Below are positions 12,545-25,499 of a DNA stretch of 64,000 nt, piece after piece (position 1 is the first letter of the stretch; every line of letters begins with the position of its first letter). The stretch is from Lycorma delicatula. Taxonomy: Eukaryota > Arthropoda > Insecta > Hemiptera > Fulgoridae. The translations under genes and the position numbers were made by a program. The stretch spans positions 205,266,036 through 205,330,035 of the forward strand of contig NC_134456.1 of NCBI RefSeq assembly GCF_047948215.1, given 5' to 3'. The notes beneath the pieces are model-generated. The model made no database searches. It had not been told where the DNA came from and saw only the letters and a list, made by a program, of their open reading frames with translations.

Positions 12545-15500
12545 ATAAACATAACACCTGTACATACGGGTATAAAAATCATAAACATTACAATAATGTT
12601 TACTCAAGCATTACTTAATATTTATCAGATTTATTTATATCTACTTAATACTTAAAACTCTGGGTATGCTGAATTACCCTTTCAAGAAAAATAATATTGC
12701 CAATTATTTACTATAATATATACCATATTACTGTGCCACAAAGATAAGATCGGTTATTTTTAATGTTATCAAAAAAAAACGTAATACAAAAAATTTTAAA
12801 TCATTAGAATTCAAAATTATTCCAGGATGAAATAAATAAACTGGTTTTTAACAATTAATTATTACTATATGCAAGTTGGAAACATCACAAATGTTTTCAG
12901 CAGTTTCTTGAAAGTTTCAGTTTAAAACAAAACAATAACATAATTGATATCAATTAATCATTAAAATAAATTTAACATTTTTCTTTTGCAGAAATAATAT
13001 TTACTCTGAAAATCAATTTTTAAATAATATAAATTACGAAAAATCCTGAATTTTCTAAGTCTGTTCAACATGTACATGTGCAAACATTTAATATATGCTC
13101 AATTTAGCACACCTTATGACATTTGAACTATTTTGTAGTTATTTTATACGATTAATTTAATATTATTTCATATATCTACATTTTAAACAATTAACTGTTA
13201 ATTTTGTGTTGCTGTTCTAATCAAACCTTTACTGTGGTTTTCCTGATCCATCCTGACAAATGTTGGGGCAGCTCCTTTTTTTATCTACAGAGTATTCCCA
13301 CTACTGTCATCTATATTATGTGTTATTAAATAATATTTTGTTTGTATTAAATTACCTTGTTATTTATGATTTTGTATGTTATTTAAAATAAATTTTTAGT
13401 TTCCATTTATATTGAATTATTCTGTAACTTTTAATGTTACAAGAATTTTTTCTAATATGTTTCAAATTCAGAGTAATATATAATGCAAACTAAAACACTG
13501 GTAAAAAGCAATATATCAGTACTTAAATGTATTTCTCTATATGTATTCAATTATTTTTGTAACTGTCCTTCAGGAGTGCAGGCATATTCTTGTACAATAA
13601 AAGCATATTTTAAAATCAAGTTTTATGTTTTTCATGATGTTCACTCTTAAAAAGCAACCTTTATATTGACTTATACAGATGAAAAATATTTTTCCATAAT
13701 TACTGTAAACAAAAATCTAATGACCTCTTGAAAAATGCAAGGTATGCTTAAAAAATTATAATATTTGGATAAAAATTTAATGAAATAGCAGAAAATGTGT
13801 GGAAATATGAAATGCAAAATAAATTTGTTTACCTCTTCCTACTACTGTTAGGGTACATTTTTAAACTTAAAAGAGGGGTACATATAAAAAATACTTTGTC
13901 TGATGCAGCAATAATTGCAGATTCTGACAATATTCTCACCTATATAATCCATTTTCTTTTTCTTTAATATACGGTAGTTCAGTTCATACATGCATATTTA
14001 ATGCAAGAGCATAAATAATACAAAACGATGCTGAAGTATTCCGAATAAAACTTTGGACACAAGAGAAGTAGCAATTTATATACATGCATTTTATATACAA
14101 GAAATCAGAGGTGAGATTATGATATAATGAAAATTGATTTTCATGAGATCATGCATCTTAACTTTTTTTTAAATATGTATAAATATAAATTTCATTTACT
14201 CTACTTTGATTACTTTAATTTAAAAAAAAAACTGATTAAGATTTTAAAAAATAGTTACTCTAAAATTAAAAATGAAGAATTGTAAACGTCAGACTAGTGG
14301 CAAAAAAAAATTACAAGCCAAGTAAAATAACACCTTGCTTTGATTTACAGAATTTATTTAAATATTATTTAATAAATATAATAAAAAAAATAAAGTAAAA
14401 GCAGTTTCATAATGGCAAGTTTTGGTATAAAACATTCAAGTTTGTAAAAAACAGGAGAAATTTATTGATTTTAATAATAAACTACAATTATTTCACCAAT
14501 TATAACATCTCATGACAAAAGGCTATCTATAGTGACTTAAACAATATTTAATGATAATAAAAAGTAAAATAAGAAATTAAGTCGCATTAATGTAATGACA
14601 GCAGAAGAAAAAATAAAGCTACAGTAAATAAGTAAGCACCCAACACCTTAAAGCAAATAAAATACAAGTAAAAAGTTAGATGTACTTTCATACACCTCTG
14701 CAGCAATAAAAAATAAAATAAAATAATGAAGCAAATAAAGTGAAATGGAAAAAAAAATGAAAGCAAATAAAAATAATTATATACAGAAATAAAAATTTTA
14801 CAAGTGAAACAGATTCAGCACAATAAATATAACAATTTAAACCACAAATGAGTGCAGCAATTTATTTCATTCATAAATAGTAATAAAGAACTCATAGTGG
14901 ATTAACATACACTGACTTTCACTTATTTTCATAGCAAATTTTCAGTGTTTGTAATTTTGTGCTAGGCACCACGGATACAATTTAAAAGAACTTTATTTCA
15001 AATTAATGGTAACAGCATACACAAGACCCAGCACACATATAGACAGAAAACAAGGTAAGAGGCTAAGCTGAAGTCATTGCGAAAGACAACTTAAGACACG
15101 TTCAATCCTTCCATTTTTATAATTAGACTCACACTCATTTGTAAATCTTAGTTATAATCCCAGTAAAAAAGAACAAAATAATGTAAAATGAAAATAATTT
15201 AAACAGACATAAAGTTGCACTGACAAAATAATAAACTTAATACTAAAATAAACTTAAATGAATAATAATTTAGCATATTAAAAATTATTAAACAATAATA
15301 AAATATTTAATAAATAAAACATAAAAATGAATAAAAATTTTAATTTAAAAATAGAATTAATAGAAATCCATAAGTACTAAGTGAAAGTAAGAAAACAGAT
15401 TTTGTTTTAAAAATGTAAAAACTAGAGAGTGGTCCAGAACACTACTTAACTGTAATTGAGATTATAGCCTGACGTAAAGCAATATAATTTCAACTTAAAA

Positions 15501-18500
15501 AAATCCTGACCATTTTTTTTTGTTCTTGGATGTTATTTTACATCTATTAAGTTATAAAAAAATATTTCATCAGAGACAAAGAGACAATTCAAATGGATCA
15601 ATCTGATCTCTTCTCTCTACATAAATCTTAATTATCTTAATCAATCTTATATTGGTAAATAAATCTTAATTAATTGAAAACTGATAAAATAAAAAAAAAG
15701 CTAATCATTATTTACAACAGATTAATACACCAACAGAAAAAAGTATAATTCTGACTACAAGGAGGACATAATAAGACTGAAAATATTTCCGGTAAGTTAA
15801 AATTTGTTATAAATTATAAATGTAACAATAGAATTTGCACTTAGTTAATGGAAAACTAGTTAAAGTAAATGTAAGAAAGACAAACATCAAGACATCCTTA
15901 TTCAAAATCTACAGGCAAGAATTTTAAGTTTAGGATTTTAACATAAGAACTTTTTGGTACCTTTTACTGCAAGAATGGGAAGAAAGTTGCTAAAATTTCA
16001 TAAAAAAAGAAACTATCACAGGTTACTACTTTCAAATAACTTGGAAGCATAATAATACAGATGTTATATAAAAACTGCAATGTAAAATCACGGAAAATTT
16101 TAACACCCACTGAAAGATATTAATCAACATGTCTCTGTAATTGATTTACATAGTATTAAACATATAATTTTTCTGACCTGACCTTAAAATTGCATGCTTG
16201 TATAATACAAATGTTAAGAATATAATAACTTTGCTTTATAATTTAAAGATATTTGGTAATGATGACATTTGGAAGAAAAATACTATTAACTTAATAAAAT
16301 TTTATGAAGCAGAACAGTTTCTTCACATTGAATTACAGCATATATGCAGGAAAAGAGTTGGATGGATAGATACCAGTTGGCTCAAGATCAGGTAAAATGT
16401 CTTTGAACATAGATCTGGACCATTGCTGCTCAGATCATAGCAAGAAGTAAAATCAAACGCTCATATTTTAATAACTGAAAGTGTTTGGAATCATCTAATT
16501 GACAACTTCAAAAAAAGACTGGCTGTTTAAAAATTTGACCATGTTATCATTCCTGGAATCATGATACTCGTGTTGAATTGAAAGCAAACTATTCATGAAA
16601 CAAAAAAAAACTGTCATGTACTTGCAGTTAATGAATGCACTGTAAAAGTATGGGGTGGAATTTCAGAAATACTAGTTCAAAAATCTTCTATAATGTATAT
16701 ATAAAACATATGTGATATAACAAACACCATTTACATTATGATACAAGTACCTTATGTATACATTTAAGGTATGGTATTTACATAAGTAAATTAATAATTC
16801 AAAGATGTAAATGGTGGTATTGTACTTCCTTATATTTAGTTCCATAAAATATTTATTTGAATAAGCATGATCACCGATACAATATTAATAAGGTTAAGTA
16901 AAAAATATTTTTAAAATATGACAAATTGTACACAAGACCACTAATTTTTTATGGCAGTGAAAGTGATAATTAAAAGATAAATCTAGCTCAAGTGCAAAAA
17001 TAGGAATATATAAAGTAGAAAACTGGAAACATTACAATGATTTCTTCTGAATTCTGTATTTCATGTAAAATCTGTGTCTTATTTAACCCTCAGAATTATA
17101 TAAGAAGCTTCTGAAATCTTTCTGAATTTCTGAAATGCTGATGACAAATAATTAATATCTTCTGTACAAAAAAAAATGGTCAAGAAAAACAGAATAAGCT
17201 GACACTAGTGATAAGAGAAAAATTAATAAAAATATATACAAAAAGGAAACAGTTCAGGTGAATAAAATTCACTCAAACCGTTACTCTACTTCACATGTGT
17301 GTGTATAATATAAATATACTGCATTATGATAGAAAGATTATATTTGAATACGTTGATTACAAAAAAAAAGAAACCATAATGGCCACATAAATAACTTTAG
17401 CCACATACCTGGGTTTTAAAGCTCAAACTAACAGCTTTATTTTATTGGGTTGAGGAGAATAATGTAATAGCATTTAAACTCATAGGTAGCTCTAGCAAAT
17501 GAAAAGAATGAGGCGATACAGAAAAGCCTAGTTTTTAAAGAACATTTACTTACCTGAACATCAAAAAAACAATGTCAAAAATCTTTTTTTAGTTTTTTTT
17601 AATACTTATTACTTCATATTTTTTTAAATTTATTTTTATATTTTATTTATAGATTTTTTTAATAAAAACATCTGATACTAGATGCAAGATATTAAGATTT
17701 ATTTATAATATTTATCACTTAAAAACAAATTTTCACAATAAGTTGAAAATAAAATGAAAGTTATTTCAATAAACAAATGTATTATTTGACAGCAGTACAA
17801 ATTCTATAATAACTGCCATAAAGTCAGTAAATAAAATTGGCAATAGGAAGCATTTTTTTAATAATTTCTATTAAAGAAATATTAAAATACTATTATCAAT
17901 AATAATATCTCAAAAGAATAAAATTCTATAAAATTAAACAAAATCCCTATGATTAAGACAACACTGTAATTTCATCTTGGTTTTCATGTAATAATAGAGA
18001 ACCAACTAAATCAAAATGAAGGGACTAAGAATAAGAAAAAAACTATCACATTACACTTTGATTCACCACAACCTAATAATATAACTGATAAATTACATAA
18101 AATAAAACAAAAATAATAAAATGTACAAGAAAAGGATTACAGATGTGTTGTATTATTTTCCTGATAACAAATATAGCTAAAAACAAGGAAAAATCATTTG
18201 AGTCAAGAAGAAAAATATAAGATATCTCACTAATAACATATGTAAAAGTTATGAGACAAAGATAAAAAAGGTGGAATATCGCACTAAAAAAGTAAATAAC
18301 TTTCATAACATGCTTTGTATAATGGAAATGAAAGAAAATCTTGGGCGTCTATAGTTAATTTGACCTGCAGATAGAGAGAAGAAATAAGAAAAAAAACTAT
18401 TATTGGAATGAGACACCTGAAGAATGAAATATCTTCATAATCTATTCACAAAAAAGGTTTCCAGAAATAGTAATGAGATCACAAGATGATAAGAGGCTGG

Positions 18501-20400
18501 GAAGAAATTGGAAACTAGAAACTTGTGTTAATTAGAAAGTCTAATTAGTATAAAACCAAAGATTATATGACAAATCTAAACACATGTTCCTAAAGAATGA
18601 TCATAAAATGTTGAGGTGAAAGCAAAATTCAAGCAGAGGAAATAACATCAGATGAAATCTTAACATTAATAATGAACTGATGGGAACAATAATGATCATA
18701 TCAGATATGATGAGATACCAAGGAAGATTAAGGCAGAAAAAAGAGAGTAAAGCAGGTTGGATTGCTGAAAGTTATTACCAGTAGGTTATTACTTGTCAAC
18801 TTAAGTAAATAAGATTAAGAACTTAACTTAAATAAGATTAAGATAAGAATAAGAGAAGAAAAAAAATTTTCAAAAAAATGATATTAATCCCACAGATAAT
18901 GTCACCTTACTTGTTACATTTCTTTATTTTCCTCAGTGTTTTGTTGAAATTTTTTCCATATATTATTTTTTTTAAATCAATTTTTAAATAAGAATTGAAA
19001 AACCAATTCCTTAATCAAGTTAATTATTTCTTAAATTTATTTGAATAAATATATTAAGATTACTTTAATGAGAGATTTATTATGCCACTCAAGATTAATT
19101 CTGCTGGAGGAACAACTTTTGTTTTTTCACTAAATGACAATAATAAAACTCAAAGCATTTGTAAACTAAAAAATTAGAACTTTAATATGTTATTAAATAT
19201 AATTCAACATATGACTGAAAACATTGTGTACTTTTAATCTCTCACCGCAGTACAAACAAATTGTCATCAGTTTCTTCCCTTGAAGTGTGAAAAGTTTGAT
19301 ATGCTTCCCTAATTAGAAAAGAGACAAGAGCCAGACTGAGGGGGAGTGATGGACAAAAAATGAAAGGTATGAGAAAGTAATCCAATCAAGAAAGTATTTG
19401 AGTTACGGTGGATGGAAAGAAGCACGTAGATCTGTTACCCAAAAAATAAGTTGGATTGAGTACATTATACATAAATGTTTTTTTTTTTAAATAATTCAGT
19501 CTAGTTAATGAAACATGAATTAAAAGAAATGTTGAATAATAGTAAAAAAAGAAAGCATTAGAAATGCAAGAAAAGAATAGGAGAGAGGCACAAAACTACT
19601 GTAAAAAAAAATCACAACAACAGTTTTAAAAGCAGTAATATATCAATCGATCTTATGCACTTATTTTTGAATTATACATGCATGTGACAAAGATTTTTTT
19701 TAAAAGTACAAAATACTCTTGTTTTAAAAATCAAAATAAGGTACAAAATAAAAATGGGAGTACAACTAAAAATTAAACCAATTTAATATTAATATAATCT
19801 GCCAAATTATAAATTTAACTCATAAGAAGCAACACATATATATAAAATGTATCAACTGCAAAAATGAAAAAACTAATAATTTCTAAGAGGGAATGAATAA
19901 AACCATGGGGTAATAAAGAAAAAGACAATCAGGGATGGATGGAGATGGTGGCATAAGGAAGGACCTGACAACAGGCTCTACACCAGACCATAAGGTATTC
20001 AAATGATTAAAATGTCATCAAGCCATATCTGAAAAAGTTCCTTACTCATACAAAATGCAGAAATGGATGAATAGTGTTTGAAACGTTTTAATAGAACAGT
20101 ATTCAATTATTCCTTAAAATAAATATCTGAATACGTTTTTTATTAATATGAAAAAAATAAACTGAAAACAAACTTTTATACATTAACACTAAAAACACTG
20201 GAAAATGGAATTAAATAAAAATAATAATAACCTTAAGTAATCTGCTCAGAGATTATTTAAATATCAAGTTTTATGAACATAATTTTCTATGGTTTAACCT
20301 TCAACAGAGCTTATAGTTTATCAAACATTTTTTTTTGACAAATATTAAAAAATTTTTTTCAGTTATTCATATCAAAGTACTAACTCTTGAAGTTATAGAA
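12545..20400. other. large AT-rich intron segment, no feature supported
   Basis: Almost 8 kb of very AT-rich sequence carries many short A runs. A weak Tc1-like reading near 16580-16700 (TVKVWGGIS) was not enough to call. No exon with matching splice sites was found on the minus strand, which is the sense of the host gene. Confidence 0.5.
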
Positions 20401-20404
20401 GTGT

Positions 20405-20432
20405 ATATATATATATATATATATATATATCC
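20405..20432. repeat. (TA)n microsatellite
   Basis: A TA dinucleotide tract lies about 45 bp outside the left end of the long-TIR transposon at 20479-22589. Confidence 0.95.
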
Positions 20433-20478
20433 ACAAGATATGTATAAAAATTGATTTCAAATTAAACTGATGATAAAG

Positions 20479-22589
20479 TGATTCCAAATTGCATGGCAAT
20501 CTCTCAGGAGATGATTCTACAGCCAAAAATAAGAAAAAAGGTTCACATAAACGCAGGTCAGAAAACTGTTCATGCGTGAAATTAAACCAGACTAAAATTC
20601 TTGGTCTAAATTTGATGCTTCCTTATGGATTTTGATCTAAGAAATTGAATAAAAGTGGTCCCAGACCTCTTTTTCACTGAGGTTTTAAGAAAATCAGGGT
20701 AAACACAAAATCATTTGTAAGAAAATATATTTTAAGTTTGGAATAAAATAACTGTTAATTAATCATAAACAAATAAAAGGTTCTAGTTAACTTTGTAGAG
20801 AATTTAATTCTGAGAAAATTAAAGTAAATAATGTCTATTAAAATTAAAGAAGTTTAGATGTAATAAAAAAAAGTAACACAAACTGATTGAAAAAGTGACA
20901 CGATTTTAAACAGAACAATTTACATACAAATGCTAAAAATTGTAAAAATAAATTTTGAAAAATATCCTTCTAAAACATATTAAAAATCTTTAATTTTTCA
21001 GAGGTTGGCAATATCAGCTGCAATTAAGCTTAGTGTCTAGCATTTGAATATTCATTTGAGTAGTGGTGTTTGTGCTGTTATTTGGTCGGTCATTCACAAC
21101 TGTAGGGTGATACCACAAATTTGTTTTTATTCAGAGAGTAGAAGACATGTTAATTTATGGTAAAGTAAATAAAAATGGATTGGCTGCTGTGTATGAATAC
21201 TGGGAAAATTATCCAGATCAAGGAGTACCGGACTAAAAAACATTTGAGGCTTTGGAGAGATAAGTTCAAGAATCAGGTATGCTTAAACCACAATGATTTG
21301 TGAATGTTATGTGAGAAATACCAATGCTGAAGAAGCAATATTGTTGAATGCAGTAAAAATATCTCCCACCTCAAGCACCAGAAGGTTGTCACACTGCTTT
21401 CATGTTTCAAAGTCAAATGTGTGATGAATGTTATGGTAGCACAATTATACCCATTCCAATAAGTGGTGTGGTCTTCTTGGAGATAATCTCATAGGCCCTT
21501 TTTTTCTTACCACCAAATCTCAATGAAAAGTGGTACTTGCATTTTTTTTTGTAAATAGATCTGATAGAACTCCTGGAAAATATTCCACTTGCAAGTAGAG
21601 TGCAGGTGTGGTTTTTCAGTAACGAATGGTGCACTTGCTCTCTACTGTTGTGATGTGATGAATCATTTAAATAATACATGTAGTAATTAATGGATTGGTT
21701 GAAACAGACCAGTAAACTGGTCGCTTTCATCTCCCAATCTCATGCCAGCAGACCTTTTCCTTTGGGATTGGATGAAGTTGTTAGCCTATTCCACTCATAT
21801 TGCCACAGAAGAATTGAGACATCATACAATAGAAACTGGAGCTACTGTTGGGAATAATAATGATGCTATTAGATGAGTCCAGCTAGCATGTATTCACGGA
21901 GCTGAAGTGTGCATTGAATAGAATGGCAGCTGCATTGAGCAACTGTTTTGAAGAAATGTTTGCAGCTTTATCAGGTAACCATTAATCATTTTTAGAAAAC
22001 AAAGTATGTGATTTTTATTTTTTTAAATCTATTTTTTATTCAAATTTTTCATTTTTAAAAAGTTTTCTATTTGTTTTCATTTACATTCAAACATTGATGA
22101 AAATTGTTCTTTTTAAAATCATTTCAGATCCAGTTTGTGTATTTTGTATCTAATTACAGTTGAACTCTAATTTGTGTTTAATTTTAATAAACATTATTTA
22201 CATCAATTTTCTTAGAATTAAATTCTCTACAAAATTAACTAGTAAATTAAAAATTATTTTATTCTAACCCTAAAAAACTGCAGTTTCCAACAAAACGTTT
22301 TTGTGTTTTAGCCTGTTTTTCTTAAACCTAACTGAGAGAAGTCTGGGACCACACTTATTCAACTTCTTAGGTCAAAAACCATAAGGAAGTACAAAATTTA
22401 CCCCTACATTTTACCACCAAAACTTTAGTAAGGTCTAATTTCACAAAAGGAGCAGAAAACAGGGCTAGATACTTTGCAAGCTGAAACTCTCTAATGAACC
22501 GCTTTCTGACCTATTTTTATAAGAACAGATTTTCTTATTTTTGGCTATAGAATCATCTTCTGAGAAATTGTTGTGCAATTTGGAATCAC
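20479..22589 (+). mobile_element. DNA transposon with ~380-410-bp terminal inverted repeats
   Basis: Both ends start GTGATTCCAAATTGCA when read inward (left from 20479, right from 22589 on the minus strand). The match then continues for nearly 400 bp, with diverged but colinear blocks. These include 'atgattcta.agccaaaaataag', 'ccttatgg.ttttga', 'gtggtcccagac' and 'gagaatttaattct'. Between the repeats lies a broken IS630/Tc1-mariner-like transposase. TA microsatellites sit outside both ends, as expected for a superfamily that targets TA. The repeats are unusually long for this superfamily, and the copy is old. Confidence 0.8.
21135..21965 (+). pseudogene. IS630/Tc1-mariner-like (DUF4817-type) transposase remnant
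   Basis: The N-terminal helix-turn-helix region is the clearest part. EDMLIYGKVNKNGLAAVYEY followed by WENYPDQGVPD and KTFEALERQVQESG (about 21140-21280) resembles the DUF4817 start 'ADMHLVYGEARGNGREAARLY..RFPQRRxPxHxTF'. Further on, a LDEVVSLFHSYC segment and later pieces are too broken to place with certainty. Multiple stops and frameshifts make it inactive. It is the cargo of the long-TIR element at 20479-22589. Confidence 0.65.
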
Positions 22590-22590
22590 C

Positions 22591-22592
<2 letters not shown>

Positions 22593-22652
<60 letters not shown>
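22593..22652. repeat. (TA)n microsatellite
   Basis: A long TA tract of about 60 bp directly follows the right end of the long-TIR transposon. Confidence 0.95.
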
Positions 22653-22657
<5 letters not shown>

Positions 22658-22659
22658 TA

Positions 22660-23552
22660 AAATAGACCAAGTATATTTCATTAAATTTATTAAATATTAC
22701 GTGGTTTATTTAACAGAATTTAAATATAATTTAACAGTACACAGGAATAATATGAATCCTAAAAAGATTAATTTCAATAAGCACCCTGAATAAATTTCTG
22801 GTCAGCTAGCTTGAATTAATGATTTTAATCCAAAAGAAAATTAATTCATTTTCTACATTAGTGCCAAACCGATGTAACTTATATTCAGTCTAAAAAGTGC
22901 TTGATGGAATAAAAATAACATTCAGAGGATTCAAAGCACAGAAAACTATCAATTAAGAGCAAGCATTACAACTTAATTAAATCAAGACATTTTACAAAGT
23001 AAACTCAAGACTATTTCAGAAAACAGTATTTACAGAATGCACGGTATAATGGTAGAGCATTTTTATCAATAAATTTTAATTACCTTGTCAAAACTATTTA
23101 ATTTTATAACAACTAATTTAGTTTTAGTTAAAAATTATTACCCAAACTTGCTGCTCTTCATAAAAGCAAATTCTCTAATAAAGTGAGTCATCAAAAGCAC
23201 TTATAAAATAAAGTAGAAATAAAAGAGAAACTATTATAGTAAGATGACCTATATAATATAAATCAAGTTTTATCATCATTTGTAAACAAAAATGCATACC
23301 TTCATCAACATAACAGCAAAATATTAGGTTGTGATAAATCTTATGTGATGGGTGATAGTCAATGGTTCATATATTGTTAAGTATACTTTTAATTTGATAA
23401 GTAACATTAAGACATAAATTCCGTAATAAAAAACGAAACTGAGCATTAACCAGCAGTTCATTAAAAAAGAATGATTAATTATTACAAGAATAAAGTAACA
23501 TGTCAAAATGCAACAGTGGCTTGAAGAATATTTGGATAAATAAAATTCCTAC
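22660..23552. other. intron immediately downstream of a sky exon
   Basis: This is AT-rich intron sequence following the donor of the 23553-23774 exon in transcript sense. Nothing else was recognised. Confidence 0.6.
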
Positions 23553-23774
23553 CTCTCGGATTGTGAGGGTATGTGACATCATTTGGATATCGGCCTGCGA
23601 CTGTGATGTTGGAAGGTTCTCGCTGGATCGTGACCTTGATAACTGCCGGTGACTACCCATTATATTTTGTTGACTCTTTAATGTCATTTCAGTCTTAATG
23701 AATACTTTTTGTATATATGCTGTTGAAAGTGCTCTGATTCCAAATGCTGCCCTAAGCACCTTACGTGGACTTAC
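23553..23774 (-). CDS. sky: skywalker/TBC1D24 exon, end of TBC domain and linker
   Basis: This 222-nt exon (74 codons, phase 0 at both ends) is preceded by TTGTTTCAG and followed by GTAGGA. Its first half, VSPRKVLRAAFGIRALSTAY then IQKVFIKTEMTLKSQQ, aligns without gaps to the segment after the TBC domain of vertebrate TBC1D24 ('[20 protein letters not shown]' and on). The second half is Ser- and Gln-rich and ends TLTIRE, comparable to the 'IVSVREM' that precedes the TLDc domain. Skywalker/TBC1D24 is a Rab35-directed GTPase-activating protein acting in synaptic-vesicle and endosomal trafficking. The exon follows 39500-39673 after an intron of about 15.7 kb that contains a BEL/Pao element, piggyBac and mariner. 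Oddly, its first six bases are a donor-like GTAAGT. Confidence 0.9.
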
Positions 23775-23782
23775 CTGAAACA
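23766..23782 (-). promoter_or_regulatory. recursive-splice-like site at exon start
   Basis: Read on the minus strand, the acceptor ends TTTCAG and the exon begins GTAAGT. A 3' splice site is therefore joined directly to a near-ideal 5' splice site, the form of insect ratcheting points and recursive exons. The downstream exon donor (GTAGGA) matches consensus less well. Coding constraint (Val-Ser) could produce the same bases, so function is inferred. Confidence 0.4.
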
Positions 23783-24290
23783 AATTTCATAAATTATTTT
23801 GATAAAATTCTCCACAGTTATTATAGAATTAAAAAAAAAACCAGGATATACTCATGAACATAGAAATAGCATCTACTGTTATACAAATGGTTAAGTCAGA
23901 CTTAATAAAAAAAAGATTTTTGCAAAATCTTTAATCAATTTCTACATTAATTTTCTACCATTAAAGAAATTTAATTTATATAAATGAATTTTTCTAAACA
24001 GTAAAGATAATTTTGTTACATTTCAACAAATTTTAATATTATTCACCATCTGTAAATGTAAAAAATAATCTTATTGTTCAATGTCTTTGATAACATCTGC
24101 TGAACTGCTAAGTGTCATATTCCTACTGAGTAGGAATGACCTACGCTCAGTGCGTGATTTAACATTAACCTACACTCGCTATCTTAACTAATATGTTATT
24201 ATGTTTAAAATGACTGGTATAAAACAGCATGTTTGTTAGTTTTCTCTAAAAAATGCGAAAACATAGAGAGCATAAAATAAAAAGTACCAA
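23775..24290. other. intron sequence before the BEL/Pao element
   Basis: This is AT-rich intron. From about 24293 the sequence resembles one unit of the minisatellite found at 25084-25420. Confidence 0.5.
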
Positions 24291-24382
24291 TCTCTTAAAT
24301 AAGTAAATTACTTGTTTAGATATTCTACGTAACAGCTTTGTTATGTAGAATCTTTTAAATAGATTGTAATTTAAGAATTAAA

Positions 24383-24741
24383 TTCATAATTCTTGTCTTA
24401 AATTTAATTGCTCCGCTAATTCCTTGTACTATATGGTACTGATTACTTCAAGTAAAGTACATAGATGGTTTAAAGTTAAGTCATAATTTAATTATTACAT
24501 TTGATATTTAATATGTTTAGCTATCTTTTTTAAGATTATACTATAATTTTATATTATTATTTTACACAACAAATTATAGCAACTGATTAAACTTAAAAAG
24601 TTTACTTAAGTTAATAATTTATGTTTACTGGTTTAATATTTTTATAAGACTGAGGTGGAACAATATGTTCTTAAATAAATGGCATCAAGAAGAATATGAA
24701 GCGTCTGTAAGAAGAATTCCACATAATAAAAAGATTGAACA
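24383..24741 (-). repeat. 3' LTR of BEL/Pao element
   Basis: This aligns along its length with 31119-31490. On the minus strand both copies start TGTTCAATC. Shared internal blocks include 'gaacaatatgtt', 'gatatttaatat' and 'atttaattgct'. The outer (left) limit is uncertain because similarity fades near 24383. Confidence 0.75.
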
Positions 24742-25083
24742 TACTCCACACCCAAAAATCATGTGACTTTTTTTAATGTTTATTGATATACCAATAGCAA
24801 AAGTTGAAAAAACACGTACACAATAAATTCTTGAAAAGCGATTTCTGTAAATGACAAAGCATTTTAAACAACTGAATAAATGCATAGAAAAAGTAAGGTT
24901 TGAAAATACAATCTTCAACTGGAGAAGTATGTAGAATAAAGGTAATCTTGAATTAAATAAGTGTGTAGCATAAATAAGCCTTTAATAAATATAATCTTGA
25001 ATTAAATAAGTGCATAGCATAAGTAAGGATGAATGCCTAGATTTCTTAAGTAAATCTGATGATGGTTGGATACTTAAGCAAGC

Positions 25084-25420
25084 AGTTGCTTGTACAGATA
25101 AGTAGTTTATTTACACTTTATTAATGTATCTCTTTAAACAGGTAAATTGCTTGTATGAATATCCTAAATAAGTAAATTGCTATGATGTAAAACTCGTTTA
25201 TATATTGTATTAATGATCTCTTAAATAAATAAATTGCTTGTTTAGATATCCTAAATAACAGCTTTGTAGCCAAAACTTATTTAAATAGATTAAAATGCAT
25301 CTCTTAATTCACACAAGGTAAATCGCTTGTATGGATATCCTAAATAAGTATATCACTATGATGGCAAAACTTGTTTATACATTGTATTAATGGATCTCAA
25401 ACAGGTAAACTGCTTTTATG
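25084..25420. repeat. minisatellite, ~87-bp unit, about 4 copies
   Basis: Units carrying 'aaattgcttgt.t....atatcctaaataa' start near 25144, 25231, 25320 and 25407, with a poorer unit near 25084. Alternate units are more alike, giving a 176-bp higher-order period (25141 versus 25317). A related single unit lies at about 24293-24380. The array sits between the pol remnant and the 3' LTR of the BEL/Pao element. Confidence 0.75.
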
Positions 25421-25499
25421 AAAATCTTAACTAGATTTCTATGTGGAGTGGATGTCTGCAATGGATCAGGCGAAGCCATATCTACCATGTTAAACAGAT

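Noticed and set aside
16580..16700. Possible Tc1 transposase piece (TVKVWGGISEILVQKSS)
   Set aside because: Only the VWGGIS-like block resembles Tc1. Neighbouring motifs and terminal repeats were not found, so it could be chance.
18073..18306. 77-codon minus-strand hydrophobic ORF
   Set aside because: Phe/Ile/Tyr-rich translation is what AT-rich noncoding DNA gives. No promoter, splice or homology support.
21431..21730. 99-codon minus-strand ORF
   Set aside because: It is antisense to the transposase remnant of the 20.5-22.6 kb element, with no family resemblance.
25084..25420. CRISPR-like repeat array
   Set aside because: The units are ~87 bp, contiguous and diverged, without short uniform repeats and unique spacers, and the genome is eukaryotic.
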